Positions 51,873 through 60,774 of a DNA stretch of 64,000 nucleotides are shown here, one piece after another; position 1 is the first letter of the stretch, and the number at the start of each line of letters is the position of its first letter. This DNA comes from UBA2266 sp964406945 (lineage in GTDB: Bacteria; Planctomycetota; Phycisphaerae; Sedimentisphaerales; Anaerobacaceae): assembly GCA_964406945.1 (NCBI GenBank), contig CAYOTO010000005.1:1-64000 (forward strand), in the 5' to 3' direction. The notes under the pieces were generated by a model that searched no databases, had not been told where the DNA came from, and was given only the letters and a program-made list of their open reading frames with translations. The position numbers and the translations under genes are program-made.

Positions 51873-52676
51873 TCAATCCTTCGGGCCCCCGTAGTAGCTG
51901 CAACAGGTCTTGTCGGTTTCCCAGACGGTGATGCAGTGCAGTTGCGGCCCGCCTAGTTTGCCTTCCAGGCACTCCCAGGCGAAAACGGCGATATTTTCGA
52001 CCGTTGGGTTGGTATCCGCGAAGTAATCGACGTCGACATTAAGGTTCTTGTGGTCGATCCGCTCGATCAGTTCTGTGTCGATGATCTGCTCGAATCGGCC
52101 TACCTTCAAATCTCCCGGGCCGGTCTTGACCGTAACCTCGATAACATAATTATGTCCATGCCCGGATGGATTGGCGCATTTGCCGAAAGTGGCCAGGTTC
52201 TCCTCGTCGGTCAACTGCGTGTTCCAGAGTTTGTGCATGGCCGCAAATTCGAATTTCTCACCGTAATAAAGCATTTCAAAATCCCCGCAATGAATCGCCG
52301 CCTCCCTGTAGGGATTCAGCTTCAAACCCAGTCGTTTGAGGTTTGCCGACCCGAATCGTCCCTTCAAAACCGCCCAGGACCGCCTCAGCAGTGCTGCAAT
52401 CTGACAGAAACCGATATGCCCGCCCTTGCGATAATGCGATCTGATGCGCTGTGCGAATACCGGTACAGCGTATTCCCGCACGGCCCGGTCGATATCGACC
52501 ACATTCACGAGAAACCCCGTCGCTGGATCGATGCCGCCCTCCAGTTCCACATTCAGCTCCAGAAATACGCCAAGGCCCTCCCCGGAGGGTTTCGAGCTGA
52601 ACGAGTTCGCTCCTTTGCTGTCGGCCTCCAGAAAGGGATTGATCGTAAATCGAACGCTCCTTCGCAGCCTGTGCAT
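51873..52676 (-). CDS. queD: Double-domain 6-pyruvoyl-tetrahydropterin/QueD-family synthase
   Basis: The 267-residue protein has two PTPS-like halves. The C-terminal half is well conserved, with H148 in FAAMHKLW, and CANPSGHGHNY, where C167 is the probable catalytic Cys and H173 and H175 bind zinc. NPTVENIAVFAWECLEG supplies the catalytic Glu. The N-terminal half (about residues 1-110, VFLELNVELEG, VVDIDRAVREYAVPVF) has the strand-helix pattern but none of the zinc histidines, so it is probably inactive and structural. The spacing C-x5-HGH is like that of eukaryotic PTPS rather than E. coli QueD. It starts 8 bases after folE and is thus co-transcribed with the enzyme that makes its substrate, dihydroneopterin triphosphate. 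It would feed queuosine or tetrahydropterin synthesis. Confidence 0.88.
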   Translation of the reverse strand: MHRLRRSVRFTINPFLEADSKGANSFSSKPSGEGLGVFLELNVELEGGIDPATGFLVNVVDIDRAVREYAVPVFAQRIRSHYRKGGHIGFCQIAALLRRSWAVLKGRFGSANLKRLGLKLNPYREAAIHCGDFEMLYYGEKFEFAAMHKLWNTQLTDEENLATFGKCANPSGHGHNYVIEVTVKTGPGDLKVGRFEQIIDTELIERIDHKNLNVDVDYFADTNPTVENIAVFAWECLEGKLGGPQLHCITVWETDKTCCSYYGGPKD

Positions 52677-52684
52677 TTGGCCCC

Positions 52685-53269
52685 CTACTGCCGGGTTTCT
52701 CGCATCAGCGACAGCACCTCGGCGCGACTGCGCGGGTCCCTGCGAAAGATACCCAGAAGTGCCGACGTTACCATCGTTGATCCCGGCTTCTTAACGCCTC
52801 GAATCGTCATGCAGCTGTGAGACGCTTCCAGAACAACCGCCACGCCGCGCGGCTCGACCTTTTCCATAATGAAATTGGCGATCTGAGAGGTAAGGCGCTC
52901 CTGGCACTGCAGCCTGCGTGCGAAAGAATCTACAATCCGCGCCAGCTTGCTGACGCCCAGAATCTTGCCTGCAGGCAGGTAAGCCACATGCGCGGTCCCT
53001 ATGAACGGCATCATGTGGTGTTCGCAAACGCTGTAAAAGGAAATATCCCGCAACAGCACCACCTCATCGCAATCTTCCGTAAACACGCTCCCGGTGTGTT
53101 CCTCGGGATCCTCGGCCGTTCCGCCCAGCAGTTCCTGATACATCCGCGCCACGCGTTCCGGCGTTCTAACAAGTCCTTCGCGCTCGGGATCCTCGCCCAG
53201 AGCCAACAAGATCTCCCTGGCCGCCCTCTCGATCCTCTCCAAATCTATTTGTCGCTCACTATTACTCAT
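52685..53269 (-). CDS. folE: GTP cyclohydrolase I
   Basis: FolE converts GTP to 7,8-dihydroneopterin triphosphate. The 194-residue protein has RTPERVARMYQELL, the zinc site in YSVCEHHMMPF, AYLPAGKILGVSKLARIVDSF, RLQCQERLTSQIANFI and VVLEASHSCMTIRGV. ATG 53269 is preferred to an upstream start at 53317 because AGGTAG lies 3 bases away and the family begins here. It is downstream of pepA by 44 bases and directly upstream of the PTPS/QueD gene, so the pair channels GTP toward pterin or queuosine products. The zinc-binding Cys and His residues are intact. Confidence 0.96.
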   Translation of the reverse strand: MSNSERQIDLERIERAAREILLALGEDPEREGLVRTPERVARMYQELLGGTAEDPEEHTGSVFTEDCDEVVLLRDISFYSVCEHHMMPFIGTAHVAYLPAGKILGVSKLARIVDSFARRLQCQERLTSQIANFIMEKVEPRGVAVVLEASHSCMTIRGVKKPGSTMVTSALLGIFRRDPRSRAEVLSLMRETRQ

Positions 53270-53313
53270 AACTACCTGCCGGTACACTCCTTTCAAAAAA
53301 AAGGTCGGCGGCA

Positions 53314-54846
53314 TCACTTGGTGCTCAGGTTCGCAAGAAAACGCGTCAGCAATCTCACTCCGAACCCGGTCGACCCGGGAGCCGAAAATTTCGTGCCTTT
53401 TGCATATATATCCATGCCGGCGATATCAAGATGCGCCCACGTTGTCTCCCCGGCGAACTGCCGCAGAAAGGCCGCCGCGGTCGAAGCTCCGCCCCATTTG
53501 CCTCCCATGTTGCGAAGGTCCGCGATCTTGCTCTTCATTTGTCCGGCGTATTCGTCTCCGCTTGGCAGGTGCCAGAGTCGCTCGCCGCTCTCCTCGGCCG
53601 CCTTCTGCAACTGCTTTAGCAGGCTGTCGTCGTTGCTCATCAGGCCCGCCATGTGATTGCCCAGCGCAACCATACAAGCGCCCGTAAGAGTGGCTATATC
53701 AACTATAATATCGCATTTCTGCTTCACCGCATAGGCAATTCCGTCGCACAGTATCATACGGCCTTCGGCGTCCGTGTTGAGGATCTCGACGGTCTTGCCG
53801 CTGTAGGTCTTGATTATGTCGCCCGGCCTGTAGCTTGCTCCACCCGGCATGTTCTCGGCCGACGGTATCAGCCCATAGACCTTTATCGGCAGGTTCAATC
53901 CCGCAACCGCCTGCATTGTAGCCAGCACAGCAATGCCGCCGCTCTTGTCGAGTTTCATCTGATCCATATTGGCGCCCGGCTTGATGCTGATGCCGCCGGA
54001 ATCGAAAGTCACGGCCTTGCCGACCAGGGCCACCGTCGGAGTATCCGCGGCTGCTTTGTTGGGGGTGTATTTCAGCACTATAAATCGTGGTTCACTCTTC
54101 GAGCCCGCACCGACTGCAAGTATGCCGTTCATTCCCTGTGCTGTAAGCCTTTTTTTATCCCAGACGGTACAGCTTAGAGTCTTATGATCCCGGGCCAGGG
54201 CTCTGGCTTTGGCGGCCAGGGCCGGCGGGTCGATCACGTTTCCCGGGCGGTTGGCTATCGTCCTGCCGAAACTCTGGGCTGTTCCCACGACGTCTCCCAC
54301 GGCAACTCCCTTGCGCAACTGCTTTGCCTTCTTCGAATCCGCTTCGACCACAGTTGCCTTGAGCGACGATAATCTGCCGTTCTCGTCATCGCTTACAAAT
54401 TCATCATACCGGTAGCTGCCGAAATAAACGCCCTCGGCCATTGCCCGGCCCGCATCCTCATCTGCGAATCTTGCACCGAAAGCGGTGTGCAGCGAGAGGT
54501 TAAGGCTGCCGATTCTGGTTTCAACCGCCCTTTTTGCAGCGTTGGCAGCTCCTTTGCGAATGGTATCGAGTTTCGCTTGCTTCTTTGCACCGAGCCCAAT
54601 GACCAGAATCCGTTTGGGTCCGATCTCCTTGTTTGCGTAAATTATCGATCCATCGCCCTCTTTTCCCGAAAAGTCGCCGCTCTCGATGAGCCGTTTGATC
54701 GCCCCGTCCAGTTTGGCGTCGAGCCTCTTAGCTACGGGGTCGAGTTTTCGCCAGTCCGAAAAAAGACCTACAGCCAATGCATCCGCTTTGGACTTGAGAG
54801 GATCGGTTGTCCTGCACTTGACGCTAACCTTTATGATAGCCTTCAT
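53314..54846 (-). CDS. pepA: Cytosol leucyl aminopeptidase
   Basis: The 510-residue M17 metallopeptidase has the family signature NTDAEGRMILCD (metal-binding Asp and Glu, active-site Arg), the Lys/Asp ligands in VALVGKAVTFDSGGISIKPG, and SGGIAVLATMQAV. The N-terminal 170 residues form the regulatory domain. It is predicted cytoplasmic, since no signal peptide is present, and would act in peptide turnover. ATG 54846 is chosen over an upstream 54975 start because family similarity begins there; AAGGGA lies 10 bases upstream. It sits between prfB and folE on the minus strand, a compact group with short gaps. Confidence 0.95.
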   Translation of the reverse strand: MKAIIKVSVKCRTTDPLKSKADALAVGLFSDWRKLDPVAKRLDAKLDGAIKRLIESGDFSGKEGDGSIIYANKEIGPKRILVIGLGAKKQAKLDTIRKGAANAAKRAVETRIGSLNLSLHTAFGARFADEDAGRAMAEGVYFGSYRYDEFVSDDENGRLSSLKATVVEADSKKAKQLRKGVAVGDVVGTAQSFGRTIANRPGNVIDPPALAAKARALARDHKTLSCTVWDKKRLTAQGMNGILAVGAGSKSEPRFIVLKYTPNKAAADTPTVALVGKAVTFDSGGISIKPGANMDQMKLDKSGGIAVLATMQAVAGLNLPIKVYGLIPSAENMPGGASYRPGDIIKTYSGKTVEILNTDAEGRMILCDGIAYAVKQKCDIIVDIATLTGACMVALGNHMAGLMSNDDSLLKQLQKAAEESGERLWHLPSGDEYAGQMKSKIADLRNMGGKWGGASTAAAFLRQFAGETTWAHLDIAGMDIYAKGTKFSAPGSTGFGVRLLTRFLANLSTK

Positions 54847-54971
54847 CCGGTGAGTCCCTTTCTCAAGCTGATAACGATTAGACAAATTTACATCACTGCT
54901 ACTGGTAGAAATCCGTCCCCAAAACGTGGGCTCAACAAATGATTCGGCCTGAACGCCCCTTTCATTTAGTC

Positions 54972-56088
54972 TCACTTTTTGGTTCTGTCTTTAGCACGGT
55001 GCCTCAAATAGCTCTCGATAAAGCCATCGATCGCCCCGTCCAGCACCGCATCGACATTGCCGGTCTGGTGGTCGGTTCTGTGGTCCTTTACCATCTGGTA
55101 CGGCTGCAGTACGTAGCTTCTGATCTGATTGCCCCAGGCGATCTCACCCTTGTCGCCGTACAGTTTTGCAATCTCGTCGTCCCGCTTCTGCTGTTCCAGC
55201 ACGTACAGCCTGGCCTTGAGTACCTTCATCGCCTGCGATTTGTTCTTGTGCTGACTTCGCTCGTTCTGACATTGTACCACAATTCCGGTAGGACTATGGG
55301 TGATTCGCACCGCCGAACTCGTTTTGTTAACGTGCTGGCCTCCGGCCCCGCTGGCCCGATAATAATCCACTCTGATGTCTTCCTCGTTGATTTCGATATC
55401 GATATCGTCGTCGAATTCAGGAATAACATCCACAGCGGCGAAACTGGTGTGCCTGCGGTTCTGGGCGTCGAACGGGCTGATTCGCACCAGCCTGTGGACG
55501 CCAACCTCGCACGAGAGCTTGCCGAACGCAAACGGGCCGCGCACCCGCAACGTTATCGACCGAATGCCCGCCTCCTCACCAGGTGTGATGTCGAGTTCTT
55601 CGAATTTGTAGCGGTTGTTCTCGAAGTACCGGCTGTACATCCGCAGAAGCATGCTGGCCCAATCGCAACTCTCGGTTCCCCCTGCTCCGGCGTGAATGCT
55701 GAAGAAGCAGTTCTTCATATCCTGCGGCCTGGAAAGCAGCCCAGCCAGCTCGATCTCATCGCAACGCCGCGAGAGCGATTCAACGTCGTCGGCGAGCTGT
55801 TCGAGTTCCTCTTCATCGCCTTCGGCCTCGGCCAGTTCCAGCAATTCCGCCAGGTCCGCCACCTCCCGCACGACTTCGTCTACAGGCTCGGCAACCGATT
55901 TGACCGCGCTGAGTTGTGTGACCACCCGCTGGGCGGTTTCCTGGTTGTCCCAGAAACCGGGCGCCGACATTCGCTTTTCCAACTCGCTCAGTTGCTTCTT
56001 TTTGCCGGCCAAGTCAAAGCCACTCCCGGATGTTTTGCACCCGGGCCTCGAGTTCCTCGATCGAGGTTTTAAGTTCAGTTGTTTCCAT
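54972..56088 (-). CDS. prfB: Peptide chain release factor 2, expressed by programmed +1 frameshift
   Basis: RF2 recognises UGA and UAA stop codons. The protein is encoded in two frames: 24 codons from ATG 56088 reach an in-frame TGA at 56016-56014, and ribosomes must slip +1 on CTT to continue in the frame ending at 54972, giving 371 residues. The second part has the stem LAGKKKQLSELEKRM, the peptidyl-hydrolase motif SGAGGQHVNKT and HSPTGIVVQCQNERSQHKNK. GGAAAG lies 6 bases before ATG 56088, and ATG 56094 is an in-frame alternative. A start at 56105 in the second frame is a false continuation. UGA is also the normal stop of many genes here, so the autoregulation is expected to work. Confidence 0.95.
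56013..56028 (-). promoter_or_regulatory. RF2 programmed +1 frameshift site
   Basis: On the minus strand the 16 bases read CGGGAGTGGCTTTGAC. CTT-TGA-C is the classic slippery codon, in-frame stop and following C, and GGGAG is the internal Shine-Dalgarno element with three bases (TGG) before CTT, the spacing found in E. coli prfB. Low RF2 activity lets the ribosome pause on TGA and shift, so RF2 controls its own level. Confidence 0.93.
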
Positions 56089-56709
56089 AAACATCTTTCC
56101 TGCAATCAATTATAAAAAGTTATCGGGCGAAGATCCCCGCCCCACGAAACGTACTACCGCCTCATCACCGCGGTTGTTCTGACGTGCGATACGCCCGTCA
56201 ACCTCGGCTGTGTTTTGCTTTGGTCCTGCACATGCGTAGCACAGTCGCAGCTTTGTACCAAATCCATCGGCACGATGCAAGCAAACGCTGCACAAGTTAT
56301 TTGTCTTTCAATCCGACAGCGACTACGGCTGTCTGCTGGTGGGTTCAGGGGCCAGGGAAGACTCCCAGTCAGACCGGGAACCCTGACTGTCCGTTTGCAA
56401 ATTAACAAATAGCACGCGGTAGTGTGTGAAGAATGCGCAGCGCGGAACAATCTCTGAAGTGCACCCGGCCTGGCTCCGCACCAGGATTTGGCTTTGCCCC
56501 CCCCCCGGCCGCTGGTCTCAGCAGTTGCTGTGCATCCTCCCAAACATTTGTTGGGGTCATAGGAATTGGCTCACGCGGGCGATCCAGTCATTCTTGGGTT
56601 TCGCATTTGAGACAACGAGACTCACCGGCTTGCTCTTCCCGAAGGACAAACGGCTTCTGCACGGGGCCGATGGCTGGCGGTCTTTTCAAAGGAAACACGC
56701 TTGGCGAAA

Positions 56710-56725
56710 TGTTCCACGTGGAACA
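56710..56725. promoter_or_regulatory. parS site 1
   Basis: Perfect 16-base palindrome TGTTCCACGTGGAACA. It differs from the common bacterial parS TGTTTCACGTGAAACA at two symmetric positions, and matches the two other sites in this gap exactly. Confidence 0.9.
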
Positions 56726-56913
56726 CTCCAATCCCATACCCCCCTGCTGTCCACATGAAGAATAGATGCGACCCGGCCAAGGCGACTGCGGCCAAGCATC
56801 TGGGGAAAGAGCATGTACCGCCCCACCTGACGCGGAAGTCGTTCCAATTGCGAATCTGCGAGGCAGCGCAGGCCCCAGCGTGTGTGCATTCTATTGTGTG
56901 CGAGGTGGTGCAA

Positions 56914-56929
56914 TGTTCCACGTGGAACA
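56914..56929. promoter_or_regulatory. parS site 2
   Basis: Same 16-base palindrome, beginning 204 bases after site 1, flanked by CAA on the left and TCGG on the right. It lies in a G+C-rich stretch with runs of C. Confidence 0.9.
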
Positions 56930-57060
56930 TCGGTGTGCCCCCCCCTGCCGGGCGGTTCGGATACGCCTGAGGGCCGAGACGCAATTTGCACAGTTCACAC
57001 CCTCGGTGTGCCCGCTGGCTTCGGGGCGTACGGGCGGATGGCTCTTTCAAGGAAAGTGAT

Positions 57061-57076
57061 TGTTCCACGTGGAACA
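57061..57076. promoter_or_regulatory. parS site 3
   Basis: Third identical palindrome, starting 147 bases after site 2 and 376 bases before parB. It could also influence parB transcription if ParB spreads over the gene. Confidence 0.9.
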
Positions 57077-57436
57077 TTCGCCAGCTGAAGGTGAACTGGT
57101 CCGCATCGGCGGGTGTACGGGCTAGGTAAAGGCGGTGGCCCGGCCTGAAATTTCTCGCAGAAGCTTCCAAAAGAAGACGCTCTTTAAGTGGAGAATAGGC
57201 GCAGTATGCTTTAGTAGCGTGCAAAGCCCCCGGCGGGATACTCGGGCGTGAACGGCATAGGCCACACGGACGCCCGGCAGAACCGTCGGTGAGGGGTGGT
57301 GCAGTCAGAGATTTTCCCCAGTGAAAAAGTTGTTGGCGGGCTGCAGCAAAATCAGGTAAACTTCCGATATAGTGTAAGTTGCTTTTGGATGCAAACGCAT
57401 ATGAATGGCTGTTTCCCTTAAGAAGGAGCGAAAGAA

Positions 57437-58387
57437 ATGGCTGAAGAGAACAAGGAAAAGCCGAGACATCTCGGCAGGGGGCTTGCCTCCCTTCTAGGTC
57501 CGATAACAATTGACGATGCAGAGGCCGACGAGCTTCTAGCGCCTCCGGCAGGGGAGGCTAACCTCCCGCCGGATAAAGAGTTACGCGAATCCATGCAAGA
57601 GCTGCCGATCGAAGAGATCGTCCCCAATCCCTATCAGTCGCGAACCGAATGGGACCAGGAAAAGCTAAAGGAACTGGCCGGGTCCATCGAGGCTAACGGC
57701 ATAATCCAGCCGATCGTGGTCCGCCGCATCGAGCAGGGCTACGAGCTGGTTGCCGGTGAGCGGCGGTATCGAGCATCCAAGATGATAGGGCGACAGACCA
57801 TCCCCGCAATCGTCAGAGACGCCACGGACGCCCAGATGTTCGAACTTGCCCTGGTGGAGAATATACACCGGGCGAACCTGACTCCGATCGAACGAGCCAG
57901 GGCGTACGAACATTACCTCTCGAATTTTTCACTCACACAGGCCCAGGCGGCCGAACGCCTCGGTGAACCGCGATCAGTTATTGCTAACTACTTGCGGCTG
58001 CTGGAGTTACCGCAGGAAATCAAGGAAATGCTCAGCGATGGAACTCTATCGATGGGCCATGCGAAGGCAATTCTTGCTTTGCCGACGGACGATTTGCGGC
58101 GAAAGTTGGCCAACAGGGCCCTGGCGGGGCGGCTCAGCGTTCGCGAAGTCGAGCGTCTTGTCCGCGGGTATCTGACCGAGACCGGCAAAGCCCGGCCAAA
58201 AGCGAAGGAAAAATCTCCCCACATACTGGATCTCGAGCAGCGCCTGGGCAGCGAACTGGGCACAAAGGTCAGTATTGATACTAAAAAGGACGGTCGCAAA
58301 GGCAAGATAGCCATCGAATTCTATTCACTTGACGAGTTCGACAGCATCATAGAACGCTTGGGAATCAGCCTGAACGAGCAGGTATAG
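57437..58387 (+). CDS. parB: Chromosome partitioning protein ParB
   Basis: The 316-residue protein binds parS and uses CTP to load and slide on DNA. Domains in order: a basic leader with LGRGLASLLG at residues 12-21 (the ParA-stimulating region), the CTP-binding N-terminal domain with GERRYRA at 107-113 and ENIHR at 141-145, a helix-turn-helix domain (TQAQAAERLGEPRSVIANYL) that reads parS, and a C-terminal dimerisation domain. The leader with Arg retained implies a ParA partner, but no parA gene lies beside it, at least within 6 kb downstream or 57 kb upstream. AAGGAG lies 8 bases before the start. Three parS sites are in the gap upstream. Confidence 0.96.
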   Translation: MAEENKEKPRHLGRGLASLLGPITIDDAEADELLAPPAGEANLPPDKELRESMQELPIEEIVPNPYQSRTEWDQEKLKELAGSIEANGIIQPIVVRRIEQGYELVAGERRYRASKMIGRQTIPAIVRDATDAQMFELALVENIHRANLTPIERARAYEHYLSNFSLTQAQAAERLGEPRSVIANYLRLLELPQEIKEMLSDGTLSMGHAKAILALPTDDLRRKLANRALAGRLSVREVERLVRGYLTETGKARPKAKEKSPHILDLEQRLGSELGTKVSIDTKKDGRKGKIAIEFYSLDEFDSIIERLGISLNEQV

Positions 58388-58501
58388 CAACTGAGGCCGC
58401 GACGCCCATTATTGTCTTGCAAAACAGGCCGCTTTTGGTGTATAAATACGGAATCTTGAGAAGGGCCTGCAAACATTACAAACACTATAGGAGAACCAGC
58501 A

Positions 58502-59173
58502 ATGGCACGCCGCACTATCTTAGTTTGCGTAATCACCGCCTTCGTGCTCACAACTCTACCGACGTTTGCTCCCGGCATGCGCAGCCTGACCAGCCGTATG
58601 CGGGATCGGACCCGGTCCGGCGAGGAGACTGATACGAGGAATCCATACGACTCGCAGGCCAGGGGTCGCGAGAACAGCTCGGCAGAGGACCTGTACGCCG
58701 ATATGCCCGTGAGTTCAGGCGTCGGCACAATGACCAGGCAGGGCAGTCCCATCGCCGATCCCAACGCTGTCAAGGCCAGAGTTGCTGCTTTTGCGGATCT
58801 GGCGTCCGCGCTGGAAGCCGTCAGCCGCAGAAGCACGCCCGAGGTCAGCCAATGGCTCAACAGCCAGAAGGAGGATAATCGGATAATGCAGATTCGCAGC
58901 GCCTACCGGCAGGCCGCTACGGAACTGCTGCTTGTCAGGTCGCTGGCGGAGAAAGACGGGGCGGCCAAGACCGTCGCGGCTATTGACGGTATACTGCTCG
59001 AAAGAGAAGTCCGTTACCAGAAGCTGATCCGAACAATCCAGAAGACCGAAGCCCTGGCCGAAAGGAACGATACGGATGTAAGGGGCCGCGGCGACACCAG
59101 GGGCCGATACGATCGCAATTCGCGCTACGGCAACCGCCGCGGTGGATACAACACAGGAAGACGCCGCCGGTGA
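58502..59173 (+). CDS. Small exported protein of unknown function
   Basis: The 223-residue protein has a signal-like N terminus (ILVCVITAFVLTTLPTFA), a helical middle (about residues 95-185, LASALEAVSRRSTPEVSQWL and RQAATELLLVRSLAEKDGAA), and a basic Arg/Gly/Tyr-rich tail (RGDTRGRYDRNSRYGNRRGG) that could bind nucleic acid or acidic polymer. I do not recognise a family. The gene follows parB by 114 bases with GGAG 8 bases before the ATG, and ends at a hairpin 30 bases later. It is transcribed in the same direction as parB but may be a separate unit. Confidence 0.6.
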   Translation: MARRTILVCVITAFVLTTLPTFAPGMRSLTSRMRDRTRSGEETDTRNPYDSQARGRENSSAEDLYADMPVSSGVGTMTRQGSPIADPNAVKARVAAFADLASALEAVSRRSTPEVSQWLNSQKEDNRIMQIRSAYRQAATELLLVRSLAEKDGAAKTVAAIDGILLEREVRYQKLIRTIQKTEALAERNDTDVRGRGDTRGRYDRNSRYGNRRGGYNTGRRRR

Positions 59174-59202
59174 ACGACGACTTGTAAATGAAACGAGCCG
59201 GT

Positions 59203-59237
59203 ATCGGCCATATCAACCCTGATATGGCCGATTTCTT
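59203..59237 (+). terminator. Hairpin terminator after the gene at 58502
   Basis: A perfect 13-base-pair stem, ATCGGCCATATCA/TGATATGGCCGAT, with an ACCC loop and then TTCTT. The T-run is weak, so it may act as a partial terminator. Confidence 0.6.
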
Positions 59238-59293
59238 ATAGAACCGTAACTTTCTTGCCAATACAATTTGGAAAGACGCATACTTAGAAGGTC

Positions 59294-60028
59294 ATGACTG
59301 CGAAACTTAAAAGCAAAAAAGCGATTGTTACGGGTGCGTCGCGCGGGATAGGCCGGGCGATTGCCGTGAGGCTGGGCGGCGAGGGCTGCACCGTCATGCT
59401 TGCCGGCAGGGCTATGGAGCATCTCGAAAAGACCGCCGATCTCGTTCGCCAGGCCGGCGGCGGGGCGGATGCCGCGGTAGTCGAACTGACGTCGGAGGAT
59501 TCAATCGGGCGGTTTGTCGCCGAAAGCCGTGAGAAACTCGGCGGACTCGACATACTGGTCAACAATGCCGGCATCACCCATTCGGCATCGCTGGAGGAAA
59601 CAACGACCGAGGCCTGGGATGCTGTGATGGCGGTGAATTCGCGTGGGCCGTTCCTGCTCTGCCGCGAAGCGCTGCCGATGCTGAAACAGAGAACTCGCTC
59701 CTATATAGTTAATATAGCATCGGTCGTGGCCGTAAAGGGCTATCCGCAGCAAAGTGCTTATACAGCATCCAAGCACGCCCTGCGGGGTATGTCCATGTCG
59801 CTGGCCGAGGAGTTGCGTGGTACGGGCGTTCGGGTCCACCTGCTTTGTCCCGGCGGCGTCGATACGGAAATGGTCAGTCGCGTCAGGCCGGACATCGCTA
59901 AAGATGAGCTTATCGACCCGGAGGAGATAGCTGAGTTGGTACTGTATCTGGTAACGCACGAGGGCAACGCCGTCGTCGATGAGTTGCACATCCGCCGCTC
60001 GGCGTCTTCGCCCTGGTTCATCAGTTAA
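59294..60028 (+). CDS. SDR-family oxidoreductase, FabG-like
   Basis: The 244-residue short-chain dehydrogenase has KAIVTGASRGIGRAIAVRLG, DILVNNAGITHS, a serine in YIVNIASV, the YTASK catalytic Tyr/Lys pair (SAYTASKHALRGMSMSLAEE), and a product side with LLCPGGVDTEMVSR. This is the classic cofactor and catalytic order. The substrate cannot be set, though the pattern is that of 3-oxoacyl-ACP reductase-like enzymes. AGAAGGTC lies just before ATG 59294. Gap to the deacylase gene is 30 bases, so the two may be co-transcribed. Confidence 0.9.
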   Translation: MTAKLKSKKAIVTGASRGIGRAIAVRLGGEGCTVMLAGRAMEHLEKTADLVRQAGGGADAAVVELTSEDSIGRFVAESREKLGGLDILVNNAGITHSASLEETTTEAWDAVMAVNSRGPFLLCREALPMLKQRTRSYIVNIASVVAVKGYPQQSAYTASKHALRGMSMSLAEELRGTGVRVHLLCPGGVDTEMVSRVRPDIAKDELIDPEEIAELVLYLVTHEGNAVVDELHIRRSASSPWFIS

Positions 60029-60058
60029 TTGCATACCCTACAGGACAGGTAGATTCAG

Positions 60059-60508
60059 ATGAGAGCAGTAGTTCAGCGAGTCTCAGAGGCCAGAGTCGAA
60101 GTCGATGGAGAAGTGGTCGGGCAAATCGACGCCGGGCTGCTGGTGTACCTGGGCGTAGGCAAGGGCGATTCTTCCGCTGACGGAAAATACATCGCAGACA
60201 AAATCGTTAACCTGCGGATATTCGAGGATGAAAACGGCAGGATGAATCTGAGCGTTGCCGATACCGGTGGGGCGGTTCTGCTCGTCAGCAATTTCACCTT
60301 ATACGGTGATTGCCGCAAGGGCCGCAGGCCCGGCTTCGATCCTGCCGCCGGACCGGAAGAGGCCGAGCGGTTATACGAAGAAGTGGCTGAAGCAGTCGCC
60401 GGCAGGGGGGTACGGACCGCAAAAGGCGTCTTCGCGGCATTTATGCAGGTATCCGGCATCAACAACGGCCCGGTCAATTTCCTTCTCGACAGCGGCAGAG
60501 CTTTCTAG
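60059..60508 (+). CDS. dtd: D-aminoacyl-tRNA deacylase
   Basis: DTD removes D-amino acids from mischarged tRNAs. The 149-residue protein begins MRAVVQRVSEARVEVDGEVV and has LLVSNFTLYGDCRKGRRPGF (the SQFTLYG motif, here SNFTLYG) and, near the C terminus, NNGPVNFLLDS, the cross-dimer GP-cis-Pro motif with N in place of the usual T. These two variations are mild and found in some members. CAGGTAG lies 6 bases before the start. It follows the SDR gene by 30 bases. Confidence 0.95.
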   Translation: MRAVVQRVSEARVEVDGEVVGQIDAGLLVYLGVGKGDSSADGKYIADKIVNLRIFEDENGRMNLSVADTGGAVLLVSNFTLYGDCRKGRRPGFDPAAGPEEAERLYEEVAEAVAGRGVRTAKGVFAAFMQVSGINNGPVNFLLDSGRAF

Positions 60509-60774
60509 AGTAACCATAAATCCCCACAATCCCTGGTCTCCTGCGCCAACTCCGCAACTCGTGCGCTTAATGGCCGGCCTTGCGCTTGCGGCGTAAATTG
60601 CGTATTGAAGTCGCCGATTAACTTATCCGATGAAATCGTCGGATGTAAGAGCACGGTGCTCCGGGGCTTCGGTTCCGAGCCGATTGAAACCCCCGCGGCA
60701 GCACGCAGTGTGGTCTAAGAGTTGAAGGGGAAACGCACATTTAGAGAGCAAGAAGGTCGGGAGAGTGGGTCTTT

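Larger units (their letters stand above)
56089..57436. other. Non-coding parS region between prfB and parB
   Basis: This 1.35-kb gap has open frames on both strands, but they are low-complexity or are created by the parS repeats, and none has a convincing start and family match. It contains three parS sites, partly repeated flanks (GATGGCT...TTTTCAAAGGAAA near 56667 and GATGGCTCTTTCAAGGAAAG near 57038), and a run of ten C residues at 56497-56506. No DnaA-box cluster was noticed, so it cannot be called an origin from sequence alone. The repeat structure suggests a centromere. Confidence 0.6.

Noticed and set aside
54972..56105. Continuous prfB frame from 56105
   Set aside because: The true start is ATG 56088 in the other frame, with a +1 shift at CTT-TGA-C. 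The continuous frame gives an unrelated N terminus.
56622..57509. 295-codon open frame on the minus strand through the parS region
   Set aside because: Its repeated FHVE-type motifs are created by the parS palindromes, its composition is not protein-like and it overlaps the start of parB.
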